Of a stretch of DNA of 64,000 nucleotides, positions 33,804 to 43,481 are shown piece by piece. A model generated the notes under the pieces. The model saw only the letters and a list, made by a program, of their open reading frames with translations, had not been told where the DNA came from and made no database searches. Position 1 is the stretch's first letter; each line of letters starts with the position of its first letter. The stretch is from NCBI GenBank assembly GCA_026126065.1, contig JAHCJY010000002.1, forward strand, positions 248,001 through 312,000, read 5' to 3'. Source of the stretch: Bauldia sp. GTDB lineage: Bacteria; Pseudomonadota; Alphaproteobacteria; Rhizobiales; Kaistiaceae. Both the position numbers and the translations under genes were made by a program.

Positions 33804-35651
33804 TCAGCCTGCGTCGGCGACGTCGAGGATGCGCAGCGACGGCCGGCTGCGGCCCTGCCAGTGGTCCGCCGACACGGTGCCCGCGACATGGAGCGGTCCG
33901 CCGTCGCGGGCGAGGAGGCGGCGGCCGAGGGGCGTCTCGGCCGCGCGGAACGCCATCGCCTTGAGCATCGTGCCGCCGGCCGTGGCGATGGAGGCGCGGA
34001 CGTGGTTGCCGGAGACGATCTCGGCATAGGCGATCCGGTGCGCCGGGAAGGCGAGGACCGGTTCCGGATGCCCCGCACCGAAAGGCCCGGCCCGCTCGAG
34101 CTCCGCGATCGTCTCGAGCGTTGCGCCGTCGGCCGACAGGGCCGCGTCCACCACGAGCGCGCGTTCCGTTTCGGCGGCGTCCACGACCTGACGCTGCAGC
34201 GCCTCGGTCAGGAAAGCCTCGAACTCCGGCAGGCGGTCCATTGCGATCGTGATGCCGGCCGCCATCGCGTGCCCACCGCCCTTCACGAGCAGCCCCGACT
34301 CCGCCGCCGCGCGCACTGCGCGCCCGAGGTCGACGCCGTGGATCGACCGACCGGAGCCCACCCCGTATCCGCCGGCCGTCACCGCGACCGCGAACGCCGG
34401 GCGGCCGAAGCGTTCACGGAGGCGGGCGGCAATCAGGCCGACGACGCCCTGGTGCCATCCCGCACTGTGGGTGATCAGCACCGACGGATGCGGCTCGGTG
34501 GCAAATACGGGCTCGGCGGCGGCAAGGGCCTCCGCGAGCATGCCCGCCTCGATCGCCTGGCGCTCGCCGTTGAGCCGGTCGAGTTCGGCCGCGATGGCTT
34601 CCGCCTCGACAGGATCGTCGAGCGACAGGAGGCGCGAGCCGAGCGCGGCGTTGCCGATGCGTCCGCCGGCATTGATGCGCGGTCCCAGCATGAAGCCGAG
34701 GTGGTGCGCCGCAATCGGCCCGTCGAGCCGCGACGCCCGGCCGAGCGCGGCAAGGCCCGGATTGCCGCCGCGGGCAATTGCGATGAGGCCCTTCACCACG
34801 AAGGCGCGGTTGAGCCCCGTGAGGCCGACGACGTCGCACACCGTCCCGAGCGCCACCAGGTCGAGCCATTGCAGGAGATCCGGCTCGCGCACCAGGCCCT
34901 GGTAGTGCCCGCGACGGCGCAGTTCGCGGTTCACTGCCACGAGCGTCATGAACACGATGCCGACCGCCGCCAGGTGGCCGAGCCCGGAGATGTCGTCCTC
35001 GCGGTTGGGATTCACGATCGCCACCGCCGGCGGCAGCTCGGCGCCGGCGAGATGGTGGTCGAGGACCACCACGTCGGCGCCGAGTTCGTGAGCCCGGGCC
35101 AGCGCGTCGATGCTGGTCGTGCCGCAGTCGACGGTCACGATCAGCGTCGCGCCGCCTTCCACGAGGCGCTCGACCGCCTCGCGGTTCGGGCCATAGCCCT
35201 CGAACAGCCGGTCGGGAATGTAGATTGTCGGCGCGAGTCCGGACGCGCGCAGGAATCGCGTGAGGAGAGCGGCGGAAGTCGCTCCATCGACATCGTAATC
35301 GCCGAAGATGGCGACGGTCTCCTTTGCCCGGACGGCGTCGGCGATGCGGGCGGCGGCGGCATCCATGTCGGTCAGCGCGCTGGGATCCGGCATCAGGCGG
35401 CGGACCGTCGGGTCGAGGAAGTCGGCCGCGCTTTCCGCCGTCACGCCGCGGCCGGCGAGGATGCGGGCAAGGAGCTCCGGCAGGTCGTTCCGCTGCGCGA
35501 TGGCGATGGCGGCGTCGGCTGTCCTTGCGTCGAGGCGCTCGACCCAGCGCCGGCCCGTGACGGAGCGCTCGACGCCGAGAAACGCCGGCGAGGGAGCGGC
35601 GGCGTGGCGCGAAAGGGCTTCTTCGAGCGCGGTGGCGAACATGCGGCTCAT
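33804..35651 (-). CDS. recJ: single-stranded-DNA-specific exonuclease RecJ
   Basis: A 615-residue protein. DHH phosphoesterase motifs: VAIFGDYDVDGATSAA (117-123 core), VVLDHH at 195-200 and VTVDCGTTS. The DHHA1 part contains GSGRSIHGVDL and KGGGHAMAAG, followed by the RecJ OB-fold. It degrades ssDNA 5' to 3' in recombination and mismatch repair. Start ATG 35651 (MSRMFATA); 35642 is an alternative. The frame extends further upstream but overlaps the divergent gene. Normal length. It is convergent with the PAP2 gene (1-bp gap). Confidence 0.95.
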   Translation of the reverse strand: MSRMFATALEEALSRHAAAPSPAFLGVERSVTGRRWVERLDARTADAAIAIAQRNDLPELLARILAGRGVTAESAADFLDPTVRRLMPDPSALTDMDAAAARIADAVRAKETVAIFGDYDVDGATSAALLTRFLRASGLAPTIYIPDRLFEGYGPNREAVERLVEGGATLIVTVDCGTTSIDALARAHELGADVVVLDHHLAGAELPPAVAIVNPNREDDISGLGHLAAVGIVFMTLVAVNRELRRRGHYQGLVREPDLLQWLDLVALGTVCDVVGLTGLNRAFVVKGLIAIARGGNPGLAALGRASRLDGPIAAHHLGFMLGPRINAGGRIGNAALGSRLLSLDDPVEAEAIAAELDRLNGERQAIEAGMLAEALAAAEPVFATEPHPSVLITHSAGWHQGVVGLIAARLRERFGRPAFAVAVTAGGYGVGSGRSIHGVDLGRAVRAAAESGLLVKGGGHAMAAGITIAMDRLPEFEAFLTEALQRQVVDAAETERALVVDAALSADGATLETIAELERAGPFGAGHPEPVLAFPAHRIAYAEIVSGNHVRASIATAGGTMLKAMAFRAAETPLGRRLLARDGGPLHVAGTVSADHWQGRSRPSLRILDVADAG

Positions 35652-35783
35652 CGTAGGTGATTCGGCCCCGCCGGTTCGCCGCGCCATCCGCGCACGGGCC
35701 TCGACAGAAGCGCACTCTCCCCCGACATAGGAACGACGCGACGCTGAGCCGGTTGGGAGAGCGGGCGCAACCGGGCATGCACC

Positions 35784-36242
35784 ATGGACGGCTATTTCGA
35801 CGACGACCTCATCCGCTCCGTCCTGGGCGGCGTGAAGACCATCGCCGTTGTCGGCGCGAGCCCCAACCCGATGCGTCCCTCCAACAACGTCACCGAGTTT
35901 CTCGTCGCGGCCGGCTACACGGTGTTCCCGGTCAATCCCGGCCATGGCGGCGAGGAGATCGCGGGGCGGCTCGTCTATGAGCGCCTCGCCGACATTCCGG
36001 AGCCGATCGACATGGTCGACGTCTTCCGCAGGAGCGAGGCGCTGCCGGCCCTCGTCGACGAGGTCCTCGCCCTCGAACCGCGCCCGAAGGCGCTGTGGAC
36101 GCAGCTCGGCGTCGTCAACGGACCCGCGACCGACAGGGCCGCGGCGGCCGGAATGCAGGTGGTGACCGACCGCTGCCCGGCGATCGAATACCCCCGCCTC
36201 TTCCACCGGGTCGCCCGCCGGGCGCCGCCGGCGCCGGCCTAG
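35784..36242 (+). CDS. CoA-binding (YccU-type) protein
   Basis: A 152-residue Rossmann-fold protein: TIAVVGASPNPMRPSNNVTE, YTVFPVNPGHGGEEIAGR, IPEPIDMVDVFRRSEALPAL, KALWTQLGVVN and a C-terminal DRCPAIEYPRL. These are the hallmarks of CoA_binding_2 proteins of about 140 residues. CoA binding is known for the family; the physiological role is not. It shares its stop with the convergent antiporter (CTAG at 36239-36242). Confidence 0.9.
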   Translation: MDGYFDDDLIRSVLGGVKTIAVVGASPNPMRPSNNVTEFLVAAGYTVFPVNPGHGGEEIAGRLVYERLADIPEPIDMVDVFRRSEALPALVDEVLALEPRPKALWTQLGVVNGPATDRAAAAGMQVVTDRCPAIEYPRLFHRVARRAPPAPA

Positions 36243-37990
36243 ATCTCGCGTGCGGCAGGCGCCGGCAGGACTTCCGCAAGGATGCTCTTGGCGACCTCCC
36301 GCTCCGCCATGATCACGATGTCCGCGCCGTGAGAGCGGAGGTGGGCAACCTCCGCATCGGAATGGGCGCGGGCGACGATCGACATCCCGGTATTGGCCGC
36401 CCTCCCCGCCTGCACGATGTTGGCCGCCTCGAACGCGTTCGGGATCGCGACGATCAGCCGGTGCGCCGCGCCGAGATTGGCCGCGCTGATGATCGCCGGT
36501 GCCGCGGCGTTGCCGTGGATGACCTCGATGCCGTTCTGGTGCAGTTCCGTCGCAATCCGGTCGACGTCCTCGATGACCAGAAACGGCACCTGTGCCTTGC
36601 GAAGCGCCTCGCCAACGATGCTGCCGACGCGGCCGTAGCCTACGAGGACGGTATGGTCGGTCATCCTCGAGGCGCGAAGCATCGCCTCGTCGTCCGCCCT
36701 CTCCCGCTCGGCCGCTGTCTGCGGCGCGGGGAGCGGACCTGCCGCTGCGGCAGCCGCCGCCGCTGCGCGCCGTTCGAGCCGCAGCTTCAGCCGGTCGACG
36801 CCGTAGAAGAAGACCGGGTTGAGGAGGATCGACAGGATCGCGCCCGCCAGGATGAGGTCGCGCCCCTCCTGCGGCAACATTCCGAGCCCGACGCCGAGTT
36901 CCGCAAGGATGAACGAGAACTCGCCGATCTGGGCAAGGCTCGCCGAGATCACCAGCGCCGTGCCGACCGGATAGCCGAACAGGATGACGATCGCGAAGGC
37001 CGCGAGCGACTTCCCGAACACAATGATCAGGAGGACGCCGAGCACCGGCAGCGGATTCTCGATCAGCGTCGCCGGGTCGAACAGCATGCCGACCGACACA
37101 AAGAAGAGCACCGCGAAGGCGTCCCGCAGCGGCAGCGATTCCTCCGCCGCGCGATGCGCGAGCGCGGACTCGGCGAGGATCATGCCGGCGAAGAATGCGC
37201 CGAGGGCCAGCGACACGTCGAACAGTTGCGCCGCGCCGAGCGCGACGCCCAGCGCGATGGCAAGGACCGCGAGGCGGAACAGTTCGCGCGAGCCGGTATG
37301 CGCGATGTAGTGGAGGATCCACGGGATTACCCGCCGTCCGACGATCAGCATGAAGGCGACGAAGCCCACGACCTTGAGACCGGTAAGCCCGAGCGCCACC
37401 CAGACGCTCTGGCCCGGCTCGGCAACCAGCGCGTCGCCGATCACCTCTTCACCGCCGTGGGTAGCGATTACGCCGCCGATCGCCGGGATGATGACGAGGG
37501 CAAGGACCATCGCGAGGTCCTCTACGATCAGCCAGCCGACCGCGATGCGGCCGCGCTCGGTATCGATGAGGCGGCGTTCCTGCAGCGCCTTGAGAAGCAC
37601 GACCGTCGAGGCGACCGAAAGAGCGAGACCGAAGACGAGGCCGGCCTCCAAACTCCAGCCGAGCCATAGCGCGAGGCCAAGACCAAGGCCCGTCGCGATC
37701 GCCATCTGCACGATGGCGCCGGGGACGGCGATGCCTTTGACCGACAGGAGGTCCTTCAGCGAGAAATGAAGGCCGACGCCGAACATCAGCAGGATCACGC
37801 CGAGTTCGGCGAGCTGGTTCGCCAGGTCCTGGTCCGCGACGAACCCAGGCGTGTAGGGCCCTATCAGGACACCCGCGATCAGGTAACCCACCAGCGGGGG
37901 AGCCTTGAAGCGGTGCGCGATCGTTCCGAGAACGAAGGCGAGTCCGAGGCCCACCACGACGGTGAGGATCAGCGGGATGTCGTGGTTCAT
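36239..37990 (-). CDS. CPA2-family cation:proton antiporter (YbaL/Kef-like)
   Basis: A 583-residue protein. About 12-13 helices of a Na/H exchanger domain (HRFKAPPLVGYLIAGVLIGP, QLAELGVILLMFGVGLHFS, LGAFFAGMILAES). Then a cytoplasmic TrkA-N Rossmann domain (TDHTVLVGYGRVGSIVGEAL, VIHGNAAAPAIISAANL) ends the protein. The family exports K+ or Na+ and is gated by nucleotides or glutathione. A poly-Ala linker joins the parts. It is YbaL/RosB-like by build. A second CPA2 protein is at 58287. Confidence 0.9.
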   Translation of the reverse strand: MNHDIPLILTVVVGLGLAFVLGTIAHRFKAPPLVGYLIAGVLIGPYTPGFVADQDLANQLAELGVILLMFGVGLHFSLKDLLSVKGIAVPGAIVQMAIATGLGLGLALWLGWSLEAGLVFGLALSVASTVVLLKALQERRLIDTERGRIAVGWLIVEDLAMVLALVIIPAIGGVIATHGGEEVIGDALVAEPGQSVWVALGLTGLKVVGFVAFMLIVGRRVIPWILHYIAHTGSRELFRLAVLAIALGVALGAAQLFDVSLALGAFFAGMILAESALAHRAAEESLPLRDAFAVLFFVSVGMLFDPATLIENPLPVLGVLLIIVFGKSLAAFAIVILFGYPVGTALVISASLAQIGEFSFILAELGVGLGMLPQEGRDLILAGAILSILLNPVFFYGVDRLKLRLERRAAAAAAAAAGPLPAPQTAAERERADDEAMLRASRMTDHTVLVGYGRVGSIVGEALRKAQVPFLVIEDVDRIATELHQNGIEVIHGNAAAPAIISAANLGAAHRLIVAIPNAFEAANIVQAGRAANTGMSIVARAHSDAEVAHLRSHGADIVIMAEREVAKSILAEVLPAPAAREI

Positions 37991-38433
37991 CTGCGGGGCG
38001 GTACCTACAGCCAGATTGCGGGAGCGCTCGAAATCGTTGCTCTACGCCAATGTCGCCGTGCCGCGGTGGTTGTGCAACCTGCGCTGTTGACACGCCCGTA
38101 CGCTGCGCATGTGCCCCCTACTCCGTTCGCGAGGCGCGCTGGCGGGACGGGTGGGCTGTCCTACCGGTCGCGCGGCTCCCCCGGGGTGATGCAGAGAGGC
38201 GGCGCGCCCTGCCACGCGGGCCGCCGATCGCGGCACGTAATGCATCCCGGAACTCTTCCATCGGCCGTCACAACGGCCTATCTCTGCCGCGCCCCATCCG
38301 CCAAAGCGCCACATTGGTCGTGAAACCTTTGATGGTCGGGGCGTTAATGCTTCGGTGACCATAAATCGGCAGCGTTGGCTGCCAGACATCCGGAGGCGAT
38401 GCATCGCCTCCCCCCACCCCAGGAACGAGTTCG
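37991..38433. other. 443-bp intergenic region with palindrome
   Basis: No gene with protein-like composition. The 20-bp perfect palindrome at 38392-38411 is the only clear structure; it should lie in the leader of the aminotransferase gene. Promoters of both divergent neighbours must be here. Confidence 0.5.
38392..38411. promoter_or_regulatory. 20-bp perfect palindrome upstream of the aminotransferase
   Basis: GGAGGCGATG followed by its exact complement CATCGCCTCC, ending 22 bp before the ATG at 38434. It could be an operator or an RNA hairpin that pairs a GGAGG sequence. No T-run, so not a simple terminator. Confidence 0.65.
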
Positions 38434-39657
38434 ATGAGCGAATTCCACCGCATCCGGCGCCTTCCGCCGTACGTTTTCGAGCAGGTCAACCGCTTGAAGG
38501 CGAGCGCGCGAGCCGCAGGCGCGGACATCGTCGATCTCGGCATGGGCAATCCCGACCAGCCGACGCCGCAGCATATCGTCGACAAGCTGGTGGAAACGGC
38601 GCAGCGGCCCGATACGCACGGCTATTCCGCCTCGCGCGGCATCAAGGGCCTGCGCCGCGCCCAGGCGGCCTACTACGAGCGCCGCTTCGGCGTGACGCTC
38701 AACCCCGACACGCAGATCGTGGCGACCCTCGGCTCGAAGGAGGGCTTCGCGAACCTTGCCCAGGCGATCACGGCGCCGGGCGACGTCGTCCTCTGCCCTA
38801 ATCCCTCCTACCCGATCCACGCCTTCGGCTTCCTGATGGCGGGCGGCGCGGTGCGCTCGCTCCCCTCGACGCCGAACGAGGACTATTTCCGCGCCCTCGA
38901 GCGCTCGGTGGCGCACTCGATCCCGAAGCCCATCGCGGTCGTGACGTGCTTCCCGTCGAACCCGACCGCCGAGGTCGCCGAACTCGACTTCTACCGCGAG
39001 CTCGTTTCCTTCGCGCGAAAGAACGACCTCATCGTCCTCTCCGACATCGCGTATTCGGAGATCTACTTCGACGGCAATCCACCGCCCTCCGTTCTCCAGG
39101 TGCCGGGCGCGATGGAAGTCGCGGTCGAGTTCACCTCGATGTCGAAGACCTTCTCGATGGCCGGCTGGCGCATCGGCTTTGCCGTCGGCAACGAGAAGCT
39201 GATCGCGGCCCTCGCCCGCGTGAAATCATACCTCGACTACGGCGCCTTCACGCCGGTCCAGGTGGCTGCCACCGCCGCGCTCAACGGCCCGCAGGACTGC
39301 ATCGTCGAGATGCGCGAGGTCTACAGGAAGCGGCGCGACGCGCTCGTGGACAGTTTCGGCCGTGCCGGCTGGGACATCCCGCCGCCGAAGGCCTCGATGT
39401 TCGCCTGGGCACCGATCCCCGAGCCGTTCCGGCGCCTCGGCTCGGTCGAGTTCGCAAAACTGCTGATTGAGAAGGCGGACGTGGCCGTGGCGCCCGGCAT
39501 CGGCTTCGGCGAGTTCGGCGACGACTTCGTCCGCATTGCCCTGGTCGAGAACGAGCAGCGTATCCGGCAGGCCGGCCGCAACATCCGCCGCTTCCTTGAA
39601 AGCGCGGATAAAACGTTGCACAACGTCGTCCCGTTGGCTGGCGGCGCCCGCCGCTAG
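38434..39657 (+). CDS. class I/II aminotransferase (AlaC / LL-diaminopimelate type)
   Basis: A 407-residue PLP enzyme of fold type I. FHRIRRLPPYVFEQVNRLKA and DIVDLGMGNPDQPTPQHIV are typical of the AlaC/DapL-like group. The PLP-binding region is SMSKTFSMAGWRIGF with the Schiff-base Lys in SMSKTF; DIAYSEIYFDG and the C-terminal Arg (FVRIALVEN) bind substrate. The product is annotated in relatives as glutamate-pyruvate or LL-diaminopimelate aminotransferase; I cannot decide. It lies 26 bp upstream of homoserine dehydrogenase, probably in one operon for aspartate-family amino acids. Confidence 0.9.
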   Translation: MSEFHRIRRLPPYVFEQVNRLKASARAAGADIVDLGMGNPDQPTPQHIVDKLVETAQRPDTHGYSASRGIKGLRRAQAAYYERRFGVTLNPDTQIVATLGSKEGFANLAQAITAPGDVVLCPNPSYPIHAFGFLMAGGAVRSLPSTPNEDYFRALERSVAHSIPKPIAVVTCFPSNPTAEVAELDFYRELVSFARKNDLIVLSDIAYSEIYFDGNPPPSVLQVPGAMEVAVEFTSMSKTFSMAGWRIGFAVGNEKLIAALARVKSYLDYGAFTPVQVAATAALNGPQDCIVEMREVYRKRRDALVDSFGRAGWDIPPPKASMFAWAPIPEPFRRLGSVEFAKLLIEKADVAVAPGIGFGEFGDDFVRIALVENEQRIRQAGRNIRRFLESADKTLHNVVPLAGGARR

Positions 39658-39683
39658 GCCGGAGTTTCGGTCGGATCCTACCC

Positions 39684-41006
39684 ATGGAAGCGTTGCGTCT
39701 GGGCCTTGCCGGCCTCGGCACGGTCGGCGCGGCGCTTGTCCGCCTCCTCGACCAGCACGGCGATGACTTGGCGGCCCGTTGCGGCAGGCCGGTGCGGATC
39801 GTCGCCGTCACCGCCCGGGACAAGGCCAAGCCCCGCGGCATCGACCTGTCCGGCGCCCGCTGGGTCGCCGATCCGGAAACCCTCGCCCGCGACCCGGAGA
39901 TCGACGTCTTCGTCGAACTGATCGGCGGCGCCGGCGGCATTGCCGAGCGTGCGGTCCGTGCGGCCTTGCACGCCGGAAAGCACGTCGTCACGGCCAACAA
40001 GGCGATGCTGGCGGCGAGCGGCCAGGACCTTGCCGAGATTGCCGAGAACCGCGGCCTCACCCTCGCCTACGAGGCGGCGGTCGCCGGCGCCATCCCGATC
40101 GTGAAGGCGCTGCGCGAGACGCTCGCGGGCAACAGCGTCACGCGCCTCTACGGAATCCTCAACGGGACCTGCAACTACATCCTGACCCGGATGGAAGCGG
40201 AGGGCCTCGACTTCGCCTCCTGCCTTCGCGAAGCGCAGCAGCTTGGCTATGCCGAGGCCGACCCTGCCTTCGACATCGAGGGCTACGACGCGGCGCACAA
40301 GCTTGCCATCCTCACCTCGATCGCCTTCGGCACGCAGATCGACGCCGAGGCGGTCTACGTCGAGGGCATCAAGTCGATCACCCCGGCCGACCTCGAGGCC
40401 GCGGACGAACTCGGCTACCGGCTGAAGCTGCTCGGCATCGCCTCACGGACCGCGACCGGCATCGAGCAGCGCGTCCATCCGGCGATGGTGCCCAAATCCT
40501 CGCTCATCGCCTCGATCGACGGCGTGACGAACGCGGTCGCTGTCGAGTCCGACTATGCCGGACAGTTCGTCCTCTCGGGGCCCGGCGCGGGCGGCGACGC
40601 CACGGCCTCGTCGGTTGCGGGCGACATTGCCGACATTGCCCGCGGCACGAAGGTGCCGACCTTCGGCCGGCCCGCGACGTCGCTCTCGCCACACCAGCGC
40701 GCCGCGATCCAGGCGCATGCGGGCGGCTACTATCTTCGCCTGTCGGTCTACGACCGACCTGGCGCCTTCGCATCGATCGCGACCCGCATGGCCGAGCACG
40801 GCATTTCGCTCGAATCCATCGTCCAGCGCCGCCGCGTGCCACACGCCGACGCGCCGGAACAGCTCCGCCCCAACGCGCCGCAGCCGGTCTTCCTCATCAC
40901 CTACGAGACGACCGAGGAAGCGATCCGCGCCGCCATTGCGCAGATCTTCCGCGACGGCCACATCGCCTCCGAGCCGCAACTGATCCGCATCGAGCCGCTG
41001 GGTTAG
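39684..41006 (+). CDS. hom: homoserine dehydrogenase
   Basis: A 440-residue protein. NAD(P)-binding GLAGLGTVGAALVRLL at the start, VVTANKAMLA, then the catalytic signature with LYGILNGTCNYILTRME and AQQLGYAEADPAFDIEGYDA, in which the catalytic Lys follows as AHKLAILTSI. A C-terminal ACT domain (YYLRLSVYDRPGAFASIATR) would bind threonine for feedback inhibition. It reduces aspartate semialdehyde to homoserine for threonine and methionine. Normal length. Confidence 0.96.
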   Translation: MEALRLGLAGLGTVGAALVRLLDQHGDDLAARCGRPVRIVAVTARDKAKPRGIDLSGARWVADPETLARDPEIDVFVELIGGAGGIAERAVRAALHAGKHVVTANKAMLAASGQDLAEIAENRGLTLAYEAAVAGAIPIVKALRETLAGNSVTRLYGILNGTCNYILTRMEAEGLDFASCLREAQQLGYAEADPAFDIEGYDAAHKLAILTSIAFGTQIDAEAVYVEGIKSITPADLEAADELGYRLKLLGIASRTATGIEQRVHPAMVPKSSLIASIDGVTNAVAVESDYAGQFVLSGPGAGGDATASSVAGDIADIARGTKVPTFGRPATSLSPHQRAAIQAHAGGYYLRLSVYDRPGAFASIATRMAEHGISLESIVQRRRVPHADAPEQLRPNAPQPVFLITYETTEEAIRAAIAQIFRDGHIASEPQLIRIEPLG

Positions 41007-41339
41007 GCACTCCTGATTCCCAATCGGCCCCGTCGTTCCGGGGCCGCGAAGCGGAACCCGGAACCCTTTGTTCTTCCGAAGGAATCGAGCCCGATACGCG
41101 CGATGCGGTGCATCGGGAACAGAAGATTCCGGATCAGGCCTTCCGGCTGTCCGGAAACGACGGTCAATGCATGGTAAAATGTTACCACAAACGCGGTATC
41201 AGAATACCATTCTGACAAGCCGTTGATTTGTAACGCATTTCTCCGCCGCACGTCGCTTGACCGCGCAGCCGCGCGTCCGTATATGCATCCGACCTTGCGG
41301 CCGACCGGTCGCGATCCCTTCGTTCCACACGAGTTTCCC
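41007..41339. other. rplM leader with palindromic repeats
   Basis: The first part (about 41020-41165) contains GC-rich inverted repeats such as CCCCGTCGTTCCGGGG and TCCGG/CCGGA pairs, like the REP-type palindromes scattered between Hyphomicrobiales genes. Closer to rplM are two short palindromes: TGGTAA-AATG-TTACCA at 41172-41187 and GGTAT-CAGA-ATACC at 41195-41208, in an AT-rich stretch that probably holds the promoter. Confidence 0.5.
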
Positions 41340-41813
41340 TTGACCTCGGCAAAGACATTCTCCGCCAAGCCGGCCGAAATCGAGAAGGCCTGGGTTCTCA
41401 TCGACGCCGAAAACCTCGTCGTCGGCCGCCTTGCCTCGATCATCGCCATGCGCCTGCGTGGCAAGCACAAGCCCGGCTTCACGCCCCACGTCGATGATGG
41501 CGACAACGTCGTCGTCATCAATGCCGACAAGGTGGCGCTGACCGGCAACAAGCGCCAGGACAAGCGCTACTACTGGCACACCGGCTATATCGGCGGGATC
41601 AAGGAGCGGTCGCCGCGCCAGATCCTCGAAGGCAAGCACCCCGAGCGGGTCCTCGAGAAGGCCGTCGAGCGCATGATTCCGGACGGCCCGCTCGGTCGCC
41701 GGCAGCTCGGCAACCTCTACGTCTATGGCGGCCCGGAGCATAAGCAGCAGGCCCAGCAGCCCGTTGCCCTGGACATCGCCGCCCTCAACACCAAGAACAA
41801 GCGGATCGACTAG
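41340..41813 (+). CDS. rplM: 50S ribosomal protein L13
   Basis: A 157-residue protein with [40 protein letters not shown] and [36 protein letters not shown], all diagnostic of L13. No ATG lies near the expected N terminus. TTG 41340 gives [11 protein letters not shown], which aligns with the usual MKTFSAKP start, so TTG is preferred; ATG 41283 would add 19 non-conserved residues. It is the first gene of the rplM-rpsI operon (2-bp gap). Confidence 0.94.
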   Translation: MTSAKTFSAKPAEIEKAWVLIDAENLVVGRLASIIAMRLRGKHKPGFTPHVDDGDNVVVINADKVALTGNKRQDKRYYWHTGYIGGIKERSPRQILEGKHPERVLEKAVERMIPDGPLGRRQLGNLYVYGGPEHKQQAQQPVALDIAALNTKNKRID

Positions 41814-41815
41814 CA

Positions 41816-42286
41816 ATGGCCGACCTTTCCTCCCTCCAGGATCTCGCTCCGGCTGTAGCCGAGCCCACCGGCCCGACCTACGTTCAGGAACTCGACGCAC
41901 AGGGCCGCTCGTACGCGACCGGCAAGCGCAAGAACGCGGTCGCGCGCGTCTGGCTGAGCCGCGGCACCGGCCGCATCGTCGTCAACGACAAGGACTTCGC
42001 GGAGTATTTTGCGCGGCCCGTCCTGCAGATGATCGTGCGCCAGCCGATCATCACGTCCAACCGGACCGGCCAGTACGACATCCGCGCCACCGTCGCGGGC
42101 GGCGGCCTCTCCGGCCAGGCCGGCGCGCTGCGCCACGGCCTTGCCCAGGCGCTGTTCCGCTTCGAGCCGGAGCTTCGCACCATCCTCAAGAAGGCCGGCT
42201 TCCTCACCCGCGACTCGCGCGTGGTCGAGCGAAAGAAGTACGGCAAGGCGAAGGCCCGTCGCAGCTTCCAGTTCTCCAAGCGCTAG
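41816..42286 (+). CDS. rpsI: 30S ribosomal protein S9
   Basis: A 156-residue protein. An alphaproteobacterial N-terminal extension precedes the conserved core: [66 protein letters not shown] and the C-terminal RRSFQFSKR, which reaches the P-site tRNA. It ends the rplM-rpsI operon; a strong terminator follows at 42312. Confidence 0.97.
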   Translation: MADLSSLQDLAPAVAEPTGPTYVQELDAQGRSYATGKRKNAVARVWLSRGTGRIVVNDKDFAEYFARPVLQMIVRQPIITSNRTGQYDIRATVAGGGLSGQAGALRHGLAQALFRFEPELRTILKKAGFLTRDSRVVERKKYGKAKARRSFQFSKR

Positions 42287-42311
42287 TTTCCAACGCGCTG
42301 CAGAGTTTCAG

Positions 42312-42339
42312 GGGCGGGCCGCAGGGTCCGCCCTTTTTT
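42312..42339 (+). terminator. Rho-independent terminator of rplM-rpsI
   Basis: Stem GGGCGGGCC (42312-42320) / GGTCCGCCC (42325-42333), one G-T pair, loop of four, then six T at 42334-42339. Confidence 0.92.
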
Positions 42340-42382
42340 CGTTTTCATGGGCGTGTCACGCCTTGCACGGGATGGTTTCGTC

Positions 42383-43435
42383 ATGGCCAACAAGATCAGG
42401 ATCGGCATCCTCGGCGCCTCGGGCTACACCGGGGCCGACCTCATCCGCCTGGCGCTCCGCCATCCGGCGATGGAGATCGTCCTCCTCACCGCCAACACCT
42501 ATGCCGGCAAGCCGATGGCCGAGGTGTTTCCGCATCTCGGCTTCGCGAGACTGCCGGACCTCATCACGGTCGAGGCGGCGGAATGGGGCGAGGTCGATGC
42601 GGTATTCTGCGGCCTGCCGCACGGCACCACGCAGGAGATCGCAGCCAAGGTGCTCGGCGAGCACCCGGCGCTGAAATTCATCGACATGTCGGCGGACTTC
42701 CGGCTCGACGACGCCGAGACCTATGCGAAGTGGTACGGCCATCCGCACCAGGCGCTGCACCTCCAGCCCGAGGCGGTCTACGGCCTCACCGAGCACTACC
42801 GCGAGAAGATTGCAGCCGCTCGCCTTGTCGCCTGCCCCGGCTGCTACCCGACCGCAGCGCTCCTCGCCCTGATCCCGCCGGTCGCCGCTGGCCTCATCGA
42901 CGCCGACGACATCATCATCGACGCCAAGAGCGGCATCACCGGCGCAGGCCGCGGCCTCAAGCAGAACCTCCTCTTCTCAGAGGCGGGCGAAGGGCTGTCG
43001 CCCTACTCCATCGCCTCGCACCGGCATGCGCCCGAGATCGAGCAGGAGCTCGGCAAGGCGGCGGGCAAGGCGCTGATGGTGAACTTCACCCCGCATCTCA
43101 TCCCGATGAGCCGCGGCGAGCTTTGCACGAGCTACGCAAAGCTCGTTGGCGGCGCTTCGGCCGACGACGTCCGGGCGGCGCTCGCCAGGCGGTACGAGGG
43201 CGAGCCCTTCGTCCATGTCATGGGCAAGGGCGGGCTGCCGAAGACGCAGGACGTCCGCGGTTCGAACCACGTCGAGATCGGCGTCTTCGCCGACCGCATC
43301 CCCGGCCGCGTCATCATCATCTCGACGATCGACAACCTGGTGAAGGGCTCGGCCGGCCAGGCGATCCAGAACTTCAACCTGATGTTCGGCCTGCCGGAGA
43401 CGGAAGGCCTGATGCAGGTCGCAATGTTCCCGTAG
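42383..43435 (+). CDS. argC: N-acetyl-gamma-glutamyl-phosphate reductase
   Basis: A 350-residue protein. NADP-binding IRIGILGASGYTGADLIRLA, SADFRL, the catalytic ACPGCYPTAALLAL with Cys 154, KSGITGAGRGLKQ and HRHAPEIEQEL. It carries out the third step of arginine synthesis. ATG 42383 is chosen over 42347: GGGATGG lies just upstream and the protein-like region starts there. It follows the rpsI terminator, so it has its own promoter in about 45 bp. Confidence 0.95.
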   Translation: MANKIRIGILGASGYTGADLIRLALRHPAMEIVLLTANTYAGKPMAEVFPHLGFARLPDLITVEAAEWGEVDAVFCGLPHGTTQEIAAKVLGEHPALKFIDMSADFRLDDAETYAKWYGHPHQALHLQPEAVYGLTEHYREKIAAARLVACPGCYPTAALLALIPPVAAGLIDADDIIIDAKSGITGAGRGLKQNLLFSEAGEGLSPYSIASHRHAPEIEQELGKAAGKALMVNFTPHLIPMSRGELCTSYAKLVGGASADDVRAALARRYEGEPFVHVMGKGGLPKTQDVRGSNHVEIGVFADRIPGRVIIISTIDNLVKGSAGQAIQNFNLMFGLPETEGLMQVAMFP

Positions 43436-43481
43436 GTCGGACCTTGGGAGTTGCCCCTAATCGTGTGGTGGCGAATCTGCT

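Noticed and set aside
33657..35660. 667-codon plus-strand open frame opposite recJ
   Set aside because: Composition is unlike protein and it is fully antisense to recJ, which has all family motifs.
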